64,000 nucleotides of DNA, from the NCBI RefSeq assembly GCF_910596095.1, contig NC_056551.1, forward strand, positions 16,013,501-16,077,500, read 5' to 3'. Below the pieces are notes generated by a model that made no database searches, was not told the DNA's origin, and saw only the letters and a program-made list of their open reading frames with translations. Positions 12,151 to 23,643 of the stretch are shown piece after piece (within the stretch, counting starts at the first letter, position 1; every line of letters starts with the position of its first letter). Source of the stretch: Thunnus maccoyii (Eukaryota > Chordata > Actinopteri > Scombriformes > Scombridae). The translations under genes and the position numbers were made by a program.

Positions 12151-13069
12151 CCAGTAGGTTTTTACTCCTTTATTTGAAGGGAAATACATCATCAAAGGGG
12201 ATATTTCACATATAACTCCCTTCTCTACAATACAATATTAGTAAAATCATGAGTTGTCTTTCTGCATTATGTCAAAAGCCTTGTGATTATATTAAGTCTG
12301 TTGGTTACGGCATTCAACTTTTTTTTTTGAATTACACAGAATCTGCTCATCTCACCCACCTGATTAACAGTGCATGCAATCTAACTTCCTTTCTACGTCC
12401 GTATTACTGTTAATGAGGGGCGTCATTAACTCAAAGTCAGAGATAAAATAGTGACTCATAAAGGTAACAGATGCAGCTGCATTGTATTTATCTTGGAAGC
12501 TGATATCTGCACCCATCAGTGTTACAGCTACAGGTGCACAATGTTTTTTAAACACGATACTATTTCTTAATAGGTTGACAACTGTATTAAAATAGAAAAT
12601 CAATTTCATAAATACCAAATATTGGCATAAATATAATAATATTGGACCAAAATTACTTTTCAAGGCTGATTACAGGCGATATCTCCAATAACAGACACAA
12701 TTCAGTTTTTCAATTTTCTTTTTTAATGTCCTTAATACAAATACACACATCTGTCACATTCTCAATAACAAACAGCGACTGAATGTAACCTGTTGAACCA
12801 GATCTGTTGTCTTGCAGCCTCGGACGGGTGTAAAAACTTGAACATTTCATCAGCTGAGAAATGAGAGTTAAATATTTGGAAAATGATCAGGAAGCAACTC
12901 GCCAAAGTTTCCCAAGCATGAAATTTCCCCAAAGCTGTTCCCTCAGCGGTTAATGTGAATTTCATTTTAAGAAAAATTCCACAGGATGACACTTCACATT
13001 TTTCTGGTTTGTCCACTAAAGTCTATGTTCAGTGACTCCTGAACCCTGGATCTTCTTTGGGGCTCTTTC
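12150..13069 (-). other. coq4: Probable coq4 3'UTR with a candidate polyadenylation signal
   Basis: TTTATT on the + strand at 12169-12174 reads AATAAA on the coq4 strand and is the first clear signal I noticed downstream of the stop. This would give a 3'UTR of about 900 nt. The assignment is inferred only. Confidence 0.35.
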
Positions 13070-16000
13070 TCAGGTGTTTCTCTTGTTGGTCGCACTGAGT
13101 ATGACTGGCGGTGGCTCGATGTTGAGCTCCTGTCTGAGGTCTTCGAGGCTCTGCTCCCATCGCCTCTCATAGAAGATGCTGAGGACGCAGCGAGCCCGCC
13201 GACCGTTCTGCACAGCCCAAGGGCCCAAGGATGTGAACAGTGACTGTAAACGGCTAGGAGAAGGAGGAAAAGGACATTCTGAGCATGATACAACAATGAG
13301 GAAACCAAAAGCCAAAAAGTTGGGCTCTGGCCAGTTCAGGGAACACACAGGGAAGTTCAGTTACTGAATGAGGAAGAGATTAATGATTTATAGTTAAAGA
13401 AACTGGCCTTTGTTCATCATAACTGATATAAATCCTATGTCTGGTTTACAGCTGTAGGAGTGTTTTCATCTAAGCCAATACACCAGTGAGAATTGGAAAG
13501 GACCAAGGTCATAAATTTGCCTGGTGGACAGCTTGTGAGCCACTGCAAGCTACAGCTGGAATGCACATAAAGAAAAGTCTTCTCTGACTTAATATGATCA
13601 GCTGCAAATCCTTCACTACCCACATATGTTGGATCACAAGGTCACTCTGTCGTACCACACACCAGAGCTGGGCGAAAGCCTAAAGTGAATGCTTACAATA
13701 CGTTTGTAATAATTTGTTGCTGATATAAAATTAGGCAGGCTGCGTTATTGTCGGTGTTGGGGTAGTGCTTTTTAATGTTCATTTGTTATGTACAGATGAA
13801 AGGTGGCAACTTGTAGGCCTATGTTTACCTCGCGAGGCAGCTGGATTCACAAGATCACGCGAGAATCCATCTTGTCAGTCTTCAAGTTATGCACTTGTGT
13901 CTGAACCACCGGTGGTTCGGACCAATCAGCATCGTGAATCCAGCTGCCTCGCAAGGAAAGACGGTGATAGATGGTGATAGACAGATGGTTCATCCAATCA
14001 CCTGCCGAGTATATAAGTGCCTGCCGTTTTCCAAATAGACTTCTCAGATGGTTCTGTGTAACAAACCATCTGGTGCTTCAGGTTAGGCCTATGTAGCCTG
14101 AGAGGTGAAACTCAGGATTTAGTAGAGCTGAAACGATTAGTGATTAATCAATTACTTGATTGATTTTAGTAATCAGTTTATTGTTTAAATCACTATTAGA
14201 ACAAAAAATACAAAAACTTAACTGAATCAAATGATAATAATTGCCAGTTTCTTTGGTATCAAATGAAATATTTTTGGATTTTAGACTGAACAAAACAACT
14301 AGATGGTAATTTTTCACTATTTTCTGACATTTTTATAGAAATAAAGACTGAATCAAGAAACTAATCTGCAGAATAATCACTAACGAAAACTGTTAATTAA
14401 ATAATTGTTAGTTGAAGCCCTAAAGCACTCAGTACTGTTCTTTGCTGAAATGAATATAAAAAGTGTATCAGAGCTCTTTTCTTGTGGATTATGACAGTAA
14501 ATGGACACTGTTAACAGTGAGTCACTCAAACTGTAACTTGTACCTCTTATGATCCTGCACCAGAGATTACTAAGTGTCTTGGTGGTCCAGTACTGTGCTG
14601 CTGTAGTTTAAAATCTGCACTATGATATAAGTGCAATTCAGATTGTACCTTGCATTTAACCGAAGTGGGCCCAACACAGCTCCAAGAGCGCACATGGGGA
14701 GCCCCGTCTGGGCAGCTTCAAACCACTTCACAGCCACCTCACCTGAAAGCAGGTCCAGATTAGTCAAGATGAAAGAATGAGAAGTCAGTCAACTGTGTTG
14801 TGTTTCAGAACAAACTTCTGGGTGAAAACTGTATTAGAGAAATCTTTTTTTCTGTTTTAAACAGTTCAGTATGACAGGAATCAATCGACTAGTTTCCTGT
14901 CAGCAAAACAGAAATATAAACATTTTATAGAAAAATGCTTTGGAAGAAGGACATTTGTAAAGACAGCTAACAAGGAGACAGTAGAGGAGACACAATTGAG
15001 TTATGGTGAGAATTTAATTACTACTAATTCTTGCTGAAACTTTGCAATATCATTTATGAAACATTGTACAATGTCAAAACTGCTTGGCTACCAAAATGTT
15101 GAGATTAGTTCCTTTAATTAATATAATATGACTTTGTAGATGCCAAATTTGTGGAGGACAGTGATTCTGGGTGGCATTTTCAGATTATGTGAAGCATGAC
15201 CCACCCAGCATGTTGGTGGGCATGCCCAGTAAGGTGTGCAACAAATCATGGACTTCTCTGTATCTCTGCATGACGTAAGCGAGCTCCTCATTGTCCACAA
15301 ACTTCACGTCTGCCCTTGTGTCAGGGGTCACATGCTGAGAATCAATTTAAGAAACATCAAAGTGAGGCTAAAAGAGGAATGTAAAACTGTAAGTTGAATA
15401 CAAAATTTTGTTTTTATTAAGTTTTCCAACCCACCAAACGGCACTCACATTGTCCTCCAGAAAACGAAGATATTCTCTCCCAAAAGAGCCATCAGGTAAT
15501 GAAGACATCTTACTCAGATCAAGTGTGGAAAGCCGGATCCTGGGCCTTTCTCTGCAATAACAGATCAATAACTTAGCATGTAGCACAGTGGAGGAAATGC
15601 AATTTAAAAGCACCTAAATCAGAAAGAATAACATAATAGTGACTCACGTTAGGATAGTGTAGCCTTCAGGGTCGTTTCTCATCCTGTCCCTGAGATTTAT
15701 CAACGCTAGGTGTCCTGTCGTCTCACCGAGCACTGCAACCATGTCTGTAAAGAGAGTTTCATGGAATTAAATAGTATTAAAGATAGATAGATTCTTTATT
15801 GTTCTTCAAGGAAATTTGTTGCCACAGTCTATATAGATCCTCATATGAATAAATAGATACATAAATGCAGTACAATATTAAATGTATTAAATGTACAGTA
15901 AAGAGATTTTAAAAGATGTGACCTGTTGTCACTGCTAAATTTAAAAAATAATTAACATTTCTACTCTCAAATTTGTTACATTGATAAAATTCATTTCATG

Positions 16001-18848
16001 GCTTGTCAAATTTGTGCAGTCTGCCTCAAAATAGAGCTTGTAATTTAGCTTAAATGTATTGATACTTGATTTAAAGGGACACTCCACTGATTTTACACAT
16101 GAAGGTCAGTTCACTCATCACAGGGAGTAGTACTCAGGCTGTTACAACAGCTGTTTAATGTCTTCTGTTGTTGTGGGGGAGCTGTTTCAAGTCTGATAAA
16201 ATAATCCAAGTGACGTCAGGGTTCATCAAGGTTATCTCAGTTTTGTTGTGGATATCTGGAACACCAGAGTGTTCTGCTCCGATGCTGTCTCTTTCTGTTC
16301 TCGCCCCTGAAGGTCTGACTCCTAGTCTTTATCAGCGTACAATATGAAAAATTAGTCTAATTGGTTCACTAGTTTCTAAACAAGGAACTGCATTTTACTC
16401 GTGACAGTATGTATGTCATGTTGCATGGAACTTCAGCTATTTTGGTTTGAATGTCTGACTGTGTCAGTAGAATCTACGCATCCACCTATCTGTGTTGTCT
16501 AGGAAAGCCTCCTCCGACCTTGGTGACCATGGCAATGCTGATTTACCCTCTATCAGAGAGGTTTCTGCTTTCCCCAAAACATCACAGACAGCCGGAGTCT
16601 CAAGGAGAGGAGAAAATGTCCCCTTCCTGCTTACGAATTACAATGTGACCTCAAGGGCCAGGCTTGACCCAGTGTAACCCAATTCGTAACCCCTAAAGAT
16701 GGAACAGGTTTGGGTTTGGAAACTAGATATTTTTTAATGGAAAGCCTGCATTACAAACTGGGGGCCTAGAGTTGGAAGCTGAGTGTTGAACAAGCAAGAA
16801 GGGTCTAAAGGAAAAGGCATTGTAATTACAGGAGTGTTTTTGAGATGAACCGATACTAAAGAACAGAAGTCAGGTGTGGCCCTTCAAAGACACCTGCTGT
16901 CTCTAAACTAATTGTTATTTAACTGATGTTAGTGCTGTCTTCCTCCATGAAAGTTTCAGGGTATTTAACATACTTTTACATTTTCTATTTATTCTCATTT
17001 CTGTTTCCAAGACATTTTCATGCAAGAACCTGTGATCCCCAGAGAATAAAAGCTTGAGGATGACTGACTCTACTTGAATAATACATTCAAAAGAACCTCA
17101 GGTACAGTCCCTGTTGGTATCATTTTTTGGGAAACTGAAACACAGGATGACCCATTCTTTCAGTTTCTGAAAAACTGAACTGTTGGGGACACATTAGGAC
17201 TAAAGGTTTTCTGATGAAACGAGTGTCATCAGCAGCGTAAAACAGCAACAGGACAAAAATATGTTCTTTATTTGGAGCATCTTAAAACATACATTTTTAG
17301 TGTAATAAAACAGATAAAAAAGAAGCTCCGAACAGCGGTGAGGCAACTGAGCTCCGGCCTCACAATAAGGCAAGAAAATGTGTTTTATACATTTTAGCTG
17401 GAGAGAGAAATCTGAAATAATAATTTTTCACAGCCAATCAAATTTCAAACCAAACAGAATTACATGTACAAGTCTGAAAATGTTGTAAAGCTGAACTGAG
17501 CTTGAAGGTTCTTCTTTGACATTGGAAATAGCTGTTTGAGCAAAAATTCATCTGTAAACTCAATTTGGCAGACAGCTCAGGAAAAACTCAGTAAGTGGAC
17601 CTTGTGATGAGAATGTTTTGTCTTTTTCTTTTTTCAAATTGGAATAAATGATAGTAGAAAAGTTTCAATTTGATCAAACTGAGTGACTGATTTCTTATTT
17701 TTCATTGGTTTGCAATGTATGATAGTCACTTTAGTTGGTTTCTGTACACATTTTGGTGAAACTTAGTATTGATTTTTAATTAATTTCTATAGTTTGGAAC
17801 ATTAGTGGATTTTCTATAGCATCACCCCATGTGATTATGAATGTTGTTGTCTGACTTGGTTATACCTCTGAGGGGTTTTTTCCTATGGAAAGACATTTTT
17901 AGTAATAAAGAGAAGAACAGAGAGACAAGAATGACCAGCCTGCAGTCAGAGGCACATGATGTGTGAGTCTCACCATGTCTGTAGGGGTTCTGCAGTGCAG
18001 CCACGCCAGACCCCACAGCCAACAAGGCTTTCTGGATGGGGGTGGTGGGGATGTGTCCAGGATACAACCCTTCATAGTTATTCTCTGTAAACTCACCGTG
18101 AAGCTTTTGGACACACACTGCTGAGACAAAGGTGGAGCAGCAACATTAGAAACATTTATTCTACCGAGTCAAGACTAGTAATGCACTTGATTTCGGTTTA
18201 TCACCCTCATAGGTGTACATCAAAGCAAAAATCTTTCACACGCTCATAAAGATCAGGTTACTGATGCAGTACACAGTAACGTTACATATCCTGAGATTTA
18301 GAGGTCACGGTGAATATAAAGTCTTTCAGCTGTCAGTGTATAGTACATGGGGGAAATGTGAATATTTAAAACTACTAATACTGACTACGGGCAGCGTAAC
18401 TAATTTCAGTTAGCTATAGATCAGTACTAATTTTCAGTTACATGAAGGATGACTATCCGCTCCAGACACCCACCTATGGACTAAATTAGTAAATTAAGTG
18501 TTTCTATATTACTTACAAAGACGACACCATCTGACTAGCTAGCTAATTATTGATATGACGCTAGATTACAACAACATAACGTCAGATATTGGTTGGGTTC
18601 TGTCTCGTCAAAAAGCTGAGTGTGTCCTGTTGGTGTCCTTTCCTCTACCACGTCATGCTGGTAGCTAGACTACGACATTCATTAATCTCTAGCTACGTCA
18701 AAAGAGTTAATTTACGTCTAAATTGATTTTTACAAATAGTGGTAGCTTTTCACTCCTTCAAGTAACAGACCACACTCGTACCTTTCGAGGTCAAAACGCA
18801 GTGTCGGTGATTTAAACGTTGAAACCGTTTACCTACGCGGAGCCACAT
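13070..18848 (-). CDS. coq4: Ubiquinone biosynthesis protein COQ4, mitochondrial, 7 coding exons, 255 aa
   Basis: Exons in coding order: 18848-18833, 18117-17974, 15744-15648, 15551-15449, 15334-15205, 14742-14649, 13253-13070; they sum to 768 nt in one frame with GT/AG introns. The family zinc motif H-D-x2-H-x11-E is intact ([17 protein letters not shown], split over exons 5 and 6), as are [16 protein letters not shown], the [14 protein letters not shown] block and the C-terminal AVQNGRRA and YERRWEQSL blocks. COQ4 acts on the matrix face of the inner mitochondrial membrane as an organiser of the CoQ synthesis complex and in yeast/human work is linked to C1 oxidative decarboxylation of the ring. 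The length is close to human COQ4 (265 aa), but the N-terminal presequence is short (MWLRV then exon 2). Exon 2 has a tandem NAGNAG acceptor, so a one-residue isoform is possible. It is divergently transcribed from traf2. Confidence 0.95.
13829..14100. other. Inverted-repeat and promoter-like cluster in coq4 intron 6
   Basis: A 20-bp arm at 13831-13850 is matched at 19 of 20 positions by its reverse complement at 13933-13952. Between them is a perfect 16-bp palindrome, GAACCACCGGTGGTTC (13903-13918). ACCAATCAG follows at about 13920, a second CCAATCA at about 13994, and TATATAA at about 14009. A further hairpin (AGATGGTT ... AAACCATCT) lies near 14047-14072. The block is GC-richer than the intron around it. 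It could be a remnant of a transposon terminus or LTR promoter, or an intronic promoter; no coding sequence follows it. Confidence 0.5.
14123..14422. repeat. Interspersed repeat of the 'AGCTGCAAC/GATTAATC' family
   Basis: Begins TAGAGCTGAAACGATTAGTG and ends with the inverted equivalent ...TTAGTTGAAGCCCTA, in coq4 intron 6. It shares with other copies the inner 'tttttggattttagactg' line. No clean target-site duplication. Confidence 0.65.
15745..17973 (-). other. coq4: coq4 intron 2
   Basis: A 2.2-kb intron. It includes the piggyBac-like fragment from 16071 and a TAGATAGAT-type microsatellite remnant near 15780. The remainder holds no exon or RNA gene I can recognise; open frames at 16451-16677 have no family features. 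Confidence 0.5.
16071..16330. repeat. piggyBac-like MITE fragment, 5' end
   Basis: Starts TTAA-AGGGACACTCCACTGA and shares a run of sequence ('taatgtcttc' then 'ggggagctgtttcaagtctg') with the copy at about 36690-36900. A CpG-containing TGACGTCA at 16211-16218 lies inside. The 3' end is not recognised. Confidence 0.55.
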
Positions 18849-19100
18849 TGCGGCCGCTAATGCGCATGTGCTGTGGTTAGGTTTCTATTCCGGGAACACC
18901 CGGACCAATCGGGCGGGTCAAACTGTCCAATTTAATCCAAGCTGTGTACGGACTCCGCTCCCCCCCGCTGCCTCGCTGTTAAAAAGTAACCATATGGAGC
19001 AACAGAATTGTAAACAATTTTAAAGGTTGAGTTGCCCTTTCACTGCGGACAAGCAGTTTCATTTTCTGTCTACGGGCAGAGACTCAAGCAAGACGCCAAG
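18849..19100. promoter_or_regulatory. Divergent coq4/traf2 promoter
   Basis: CpG-rich block between the coq4 ATG (18848, minus) and the putative first traf2 exon (plus). Visible elements: an NRF-1-like TGCGCATGTGC at 18861-18871 (10 of 12 consensus positions), and ACCAATC immediately followed by GGGCGGG at about 18904-18917, that is a CCAAT box abutting a GC box. No TATA box is seen in the block. CCAAT/GC-box architecture without TATA is typical of bidirectional housekeeping promoters. An NRF-1 site would fit a mitochondrial gene. A splice-donor-like AAG|GTTGGT at 19100/19101 could close traf2 exon 1. Confidence 0.6.
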
Positions 19101-20934
19101 GTTGGTTATTGAATAAATTAATAATAGGATGAATAAATTAAGCGTTAGCTAACTGAGTCGCTAAACCCATAATAATTGTAAAACTCTGCCTAACTTTAGC
19201 ATGTAGCTAAAGCTAGCTAACCGAAAGTTGTGTGACGTTAGCTAAATCGTTAAAAATACGCAGGTTTGAGTGCGACATCAGAAGTCATTTATAAACAATG
19301 ACAGTGCAAAAATGAGTAATATAAGAATGAACGGTACAATAACAAGATTTCATATAAGCCTCGCGTAACTAACGACAAAGTAGTGTAACATCCACTGACA
19401 GAGGCGTCCTACTGGCTACTGTCTGTATATATAGACTATAGTGGTGACGTTTCTCTTCCTTTGGAGGCGTAACGTTAACCTCGCCTCGTATACTAAAGTA
19501 CTGGGTCAGGTCTGTGTGTCTCTAAAAAGTGGACAACTACTATTTGCAAGCTCGGTGAGTAAGATTTCAGGGTTTTTTTTCATCACAGAGGCAACGGCAG
19601 AGTTTGGTGTAGACAGTCTGCGGACTTTGTCTGCAGACAGGAAAGACTGAGCAGCAACATGGCGAGCATACAGGGGGCAGCAGATCTGGTGAACTGCTGC
19701 TGTCTGATAAGAGGAGCTGCTGAGGGAGAACTTTGAGACAAAGAAATAATGGTTGTGGAGACTAGAAACAGCTTGTTTGTACTAGAAGTCGTGTTCATTG
19801 ACAATGCAGCTGTTCTTTCACAGATATGATTGTGAAACTTTACTCAACAGAGACTTACAGCCAAGTTGAAAGTTTGGATACAGTTCAAGTTTTGTTGGGT
19901 TTTTTTTGTTTTTTTTACTACAGCTGTTAGTTATGTTAAATGTATGGTTGCTTTCTTACTTTATTTTTCTTCTGAGGAAGGTAGAATGTGGTGTATGAGA
20001 AAGAGAAGTCAGTATATGTTTTTTCTAGATGAGATTGCTTGATTTAATGATTGTTTCTACTGGATATTTAATTGCTACTGTCTGAAGGTTTCTATGGATA
20101 CATAATCCAAGAGGTGGTTTGGGTATGATACTGTATGTACTTAGTAAGGCTTGGCTCATTGTTGTCTTTTAACAGTCACTCAACAGGGTTGTCTGACTTA
20201 TCATTCATTCATCTACCCTTTGTGTCCTTTTGGACAGGTATGAACAAATGACACTTGTGAAATATTTATGCAACTTGTGCAATGCATTTCAGGTTTTACT
20301 ACTCTACGCCATGATAACACTGAACAAATATTAATTATCATGTCATTTGAACATGATGTGTCAGATGTGAATTCAGAGAACATGCGTATGTATTCTGAGA
20401 ACAGGAGGAAATAGTGAATTGCCAAAAGTAGCATTGGGTTTTTACTAAGAAGTGAAAGATGACATGTTTCCCCCCCTAAATTGGGTTTTTTCCTTGTAAT
20501 TGTATTGAGTGATTATGAATCATTATTCGACAACATTCAGTGTTAGGTAATATTGCTTTTTCACTCACAGTGTAATGGGACTGAAGTTTAAAATTCCGAA
20601 AAGTGTTATTAAAATTTCAGGTTACAACTAATACAAATATGATGCATCAACATTATTTAGTTTTAAGTTGTAAATGATAACAAAATGTCAATAATATGAG
20701 GGAGTTTGCCAGAATATTGTTTTAAACTAAAATGCTTTGTAATGTCATCATAAAAGTTGTGATTTAACAAATAACTTTATCTTAGCAGGCTTGTTTTTTA
20801 AATGTTAATTAAGTAAAAATAGAAACAATGCCAGGGAGTAATATGAATGTTTCTTGAAAGATTATATTCATGTATTACTCATTGATGCTAATGTATTACT
20901 GGTCATATTTGGTCATACTTGGGGCAATTTCTTC

Positions 20935-21080
20935 TTTTTTTTTTAAGATGGTTTTTTTTTGGGCACTTTGCCTTTATTGGATAGTGGCCAAGTAAGAAGG
21001 GCAGAGGGAGAACTTAACCAGGAACGTTGCAGTTATGTGTCGTAATACTTCAGCTACCAGGGCACTACCTGGGGAGGTTT
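20935..21080 (-). repeat. SINE-like repeat, probably tRNA-derived
   Basis: A T-run is followed by GGGCACTTTGCCTTTATTGGATAGTG-like sequence, which I recognise from abundant fish repeats. On the minus strand the distal part carries a box-A-like TGGTAGCTGAAG and a box-B-like GGTTAAGTTC. Ends are approximate. Confidence 0.45.
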
Positions 21081-22789
21081 AAGTCTAGTTTAGTTGAGAA
21101 ATGTTCAAGTGCTGTAGCTGCTGAATTAGTCCTTTTGATCAGAAGATTTTCATTATAAGTTACTCTGTGAGGATCAGAAAATGAGATGTGAAGAATGTAC
21201 TGCCGCTCTTTTGTGGCCCACTTATAATCTTGCTTCCCTACGTGAAAGTATCACGAGATTTCTTGTGTCTGAGAAGGAGATTTAAATGGATTACAGGAAG
21301 AGTTCACCAAAAAACAGGATTCTGTTTTGTTTTGTTTGTTTTTTTTTACTTTTAGCCACATCAGCAAAAATCCATGTAGCTTCTCCTTATACCAAAGTGT
21401 CGACGTGGACGTTTTTACTACTACTAAATTCAGCAAAAAAAGTTTCCTTGAAACTTCCCCAGTCAGCTTGTACAGAAGTGTTTTGTAACTAAACAAACCT
21501 TTTGCTTTGTGCTTCAAGGTTGAGTGGCATTTTAACTGACAATGAATTTTAATTTATGGTTGAACTGTTCCTTTCAGATGTTCATTTACATAATTCAACT
21601 AAATGAATAGGTGGAGACACTGCTCAAAGCTACTTGGCTTTTGTACTGCGCAGAGTTCAAACCAGATAAACTACATAAGTGAACAACCTTTACCTTACCA
21701 AGGTTTTCATGTAAGAACATGCAAAGCTGCTCTCAGTTCGTATTCTTTGCAGAGTTTCCTGACATTCTTACATTAACAATATGCTGACATACAGTACACA
21801 CATACTGTATAGTAGACCATTTTCTGCAGCTGTTTAACCCTATAAGGCATTGTGAAGGGCATCAAACAGCTGCATGCATATTTACTTGATGTGGTAATTA
21901 AAGTGGACGTGTGGGAATATGTCAGAATATGATGACATCCGCTGGTTTATCGGAAAAAACACTTCCCACTCATTTTCCCATAAGGGATTTTTCAATGGTA
22001 ACTTATTTATAACAAACATTTTATTATTTTTTGTAAAGGCATTTAAGTATAGATTTCTTGTATAAAAGAAGCTCAAACTCAGCCTTGGTACTATGCAAAA
22101 ATACTATAGGCTTTATGGTCTGATTGAGCCAATGTAGTAATGACAGTCTGTGTCAGTAGTACCTCCAGCTTGTTCAGACTAATACTAAATATTTGAGTAG
22201 TTCATTGGTAGGAGGCTGATGAGACCATATGCTTGTCTATGTCATCACTGAAACCCACACAGCGTGTGGAAGATAGCAACGTTCTTTGGCTTTTTTATGA
22301 CCTCCCTGATAAGGAGGTAGAACACATCATCAGCCAAGCTTTAAACTGTGTACTGCTTCATGACACAGAGGCAGAAAGTCCCACTTTTACTGCCTCTTTT
22401 CATCTTCCACCTGAATGTTGTACTGGTTTGTGTCATCTGTACAGCTACAGACAACAGAGAAGGCTTTCATTTGCTACCCATAGATTTCAGCATAATGGTT
22501 GCTAAGACTTGATTGAAGACTCCCTCTTTGAACTTTGTATTACTAAAGAAATGTGTTGTTTTAATTGAAAGAAAAGCCTGCAGACTCCTGCTCTGTGTAG
22601 AGTCCACACATGTTGATATGTAAACAAGACAACCATATTGGCGCCTCTGGTTGTACTCACGCACGATGTTGCTTTGATCTAAATGCTAATGATAGCATGG
22701 CTACATTCTCATAATGACAATGTAAACATGCTGATGTTTAGCAGTTGCATTGTTCACCATGTTCACCATTGTATTTTAGCATGTTAGCG

Positions 22790-23020
22790 TGCAGATGTTT
22801 ACTAATTAGCACTAAACACAAAGTACATGCAGCTGAGGATGAAAAGTCAGGGGATTACCAAAGATATTACAATCCATCCCGACGGGGACGTGAATGTAAC
22901 AAATTTCATGGCAACCTGTCCCGTAGTTGTTGAGATATTTCAGTCCAGAACAAAGCGACGGACCGACCAGCGGACGAACCACCATTACCATCCGTAGAGC
23001 CACGCCAGTAGCTTGGCTAC
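22790..23020. repeat. Teleost interspersed repeat ('TTGTTGAGATATTTCAGTC' family)
   Basis: Carries AAGTCAGGGGATTACCAAAG, AAATTTCATGGCAACCTGTC, GTTGTTGAGATATTTCAGTC and a tail of ACCGACCAGCGGACG, the order seen in a common fish repeat. A diverged relative in the opposite orientation is at about 39210-39420. Confidence 0.6.
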
Positions 23021-23629
23021 TGGTGTAATGGTCGATTTATGGTCGATCAGGACTGCCTCGTGGGAGACGCGATATCGTTTAAATACGAGGATAACGACGC
23101 ATATTTCCAGGCAGTTTTTCTTGGAAGGCAATCATAGTGTTGAAGTTGGTTGCTCACATAAAAAGTGACTGAAATAGTTTGTGTGTCATGAATGAAAAAG
23201 GAGAGTTAAAGAGAGAAAAGTTCATACTCTGGCTCCTTTCTCACCTCTGCACCGCTGGTCAGTCACTGCGTGAGGCAGATGTGAACGCTGGCTCGCCTGT
23301 GTCGCAAAGTTACAGAAATGACCCTTCACAGCTGCAGGATGTCTGAAGGAGTATACAGTATGCCCTCAAGAGGGGGTGGAGCAGTGTGAATGGTGGTGTC
23401 GTTCTTAATAATTCCACCAGATGGAGTAAAATGAAAGTTTTTTTTTTAATCCTACATGAGGTGGATTTAAATTTCTAGATTTTAAATTTTACTTCACATG
23501 AACCACAGAGACCATACAAACAAACAAGCAATGGCAATATTGTTGTGACCACGCCCGACTGTGATGTAGTGTTGCACCTGTACGCATTGTGATGTGCTGC
23601 ACATGTCGCTGACAGAGCACAAACTGTGA

Positions 23630-23643
23630 CCACTAGATGGCAG
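23630..23643 (+). promoter_or_regulatory. Candidate CTCF site
   Basis: CCACTAGATGGCAG agrees at all 14 positions with the commonly quoted core CCASYAGRKGGCRS. It sits in the traf2 5' intron. Occupancy cannot be judged from sequence. Confidence 0.5.

Noticed and set aside
15118-15300. Search for miR-219 or another known microRNA hairpin near coq4
   Set aside because: Human MIR219A2 lies in the broader COQ4 neighbourhood, but I did not find its mature sequence in this window.
16211-16218. Perfect cAMP-response element TGACGTCA
   Set aside because: Lies inside a piggyBac-like MITE where related copies have a near-match; no promoter nearby, so not treated as regulatory.
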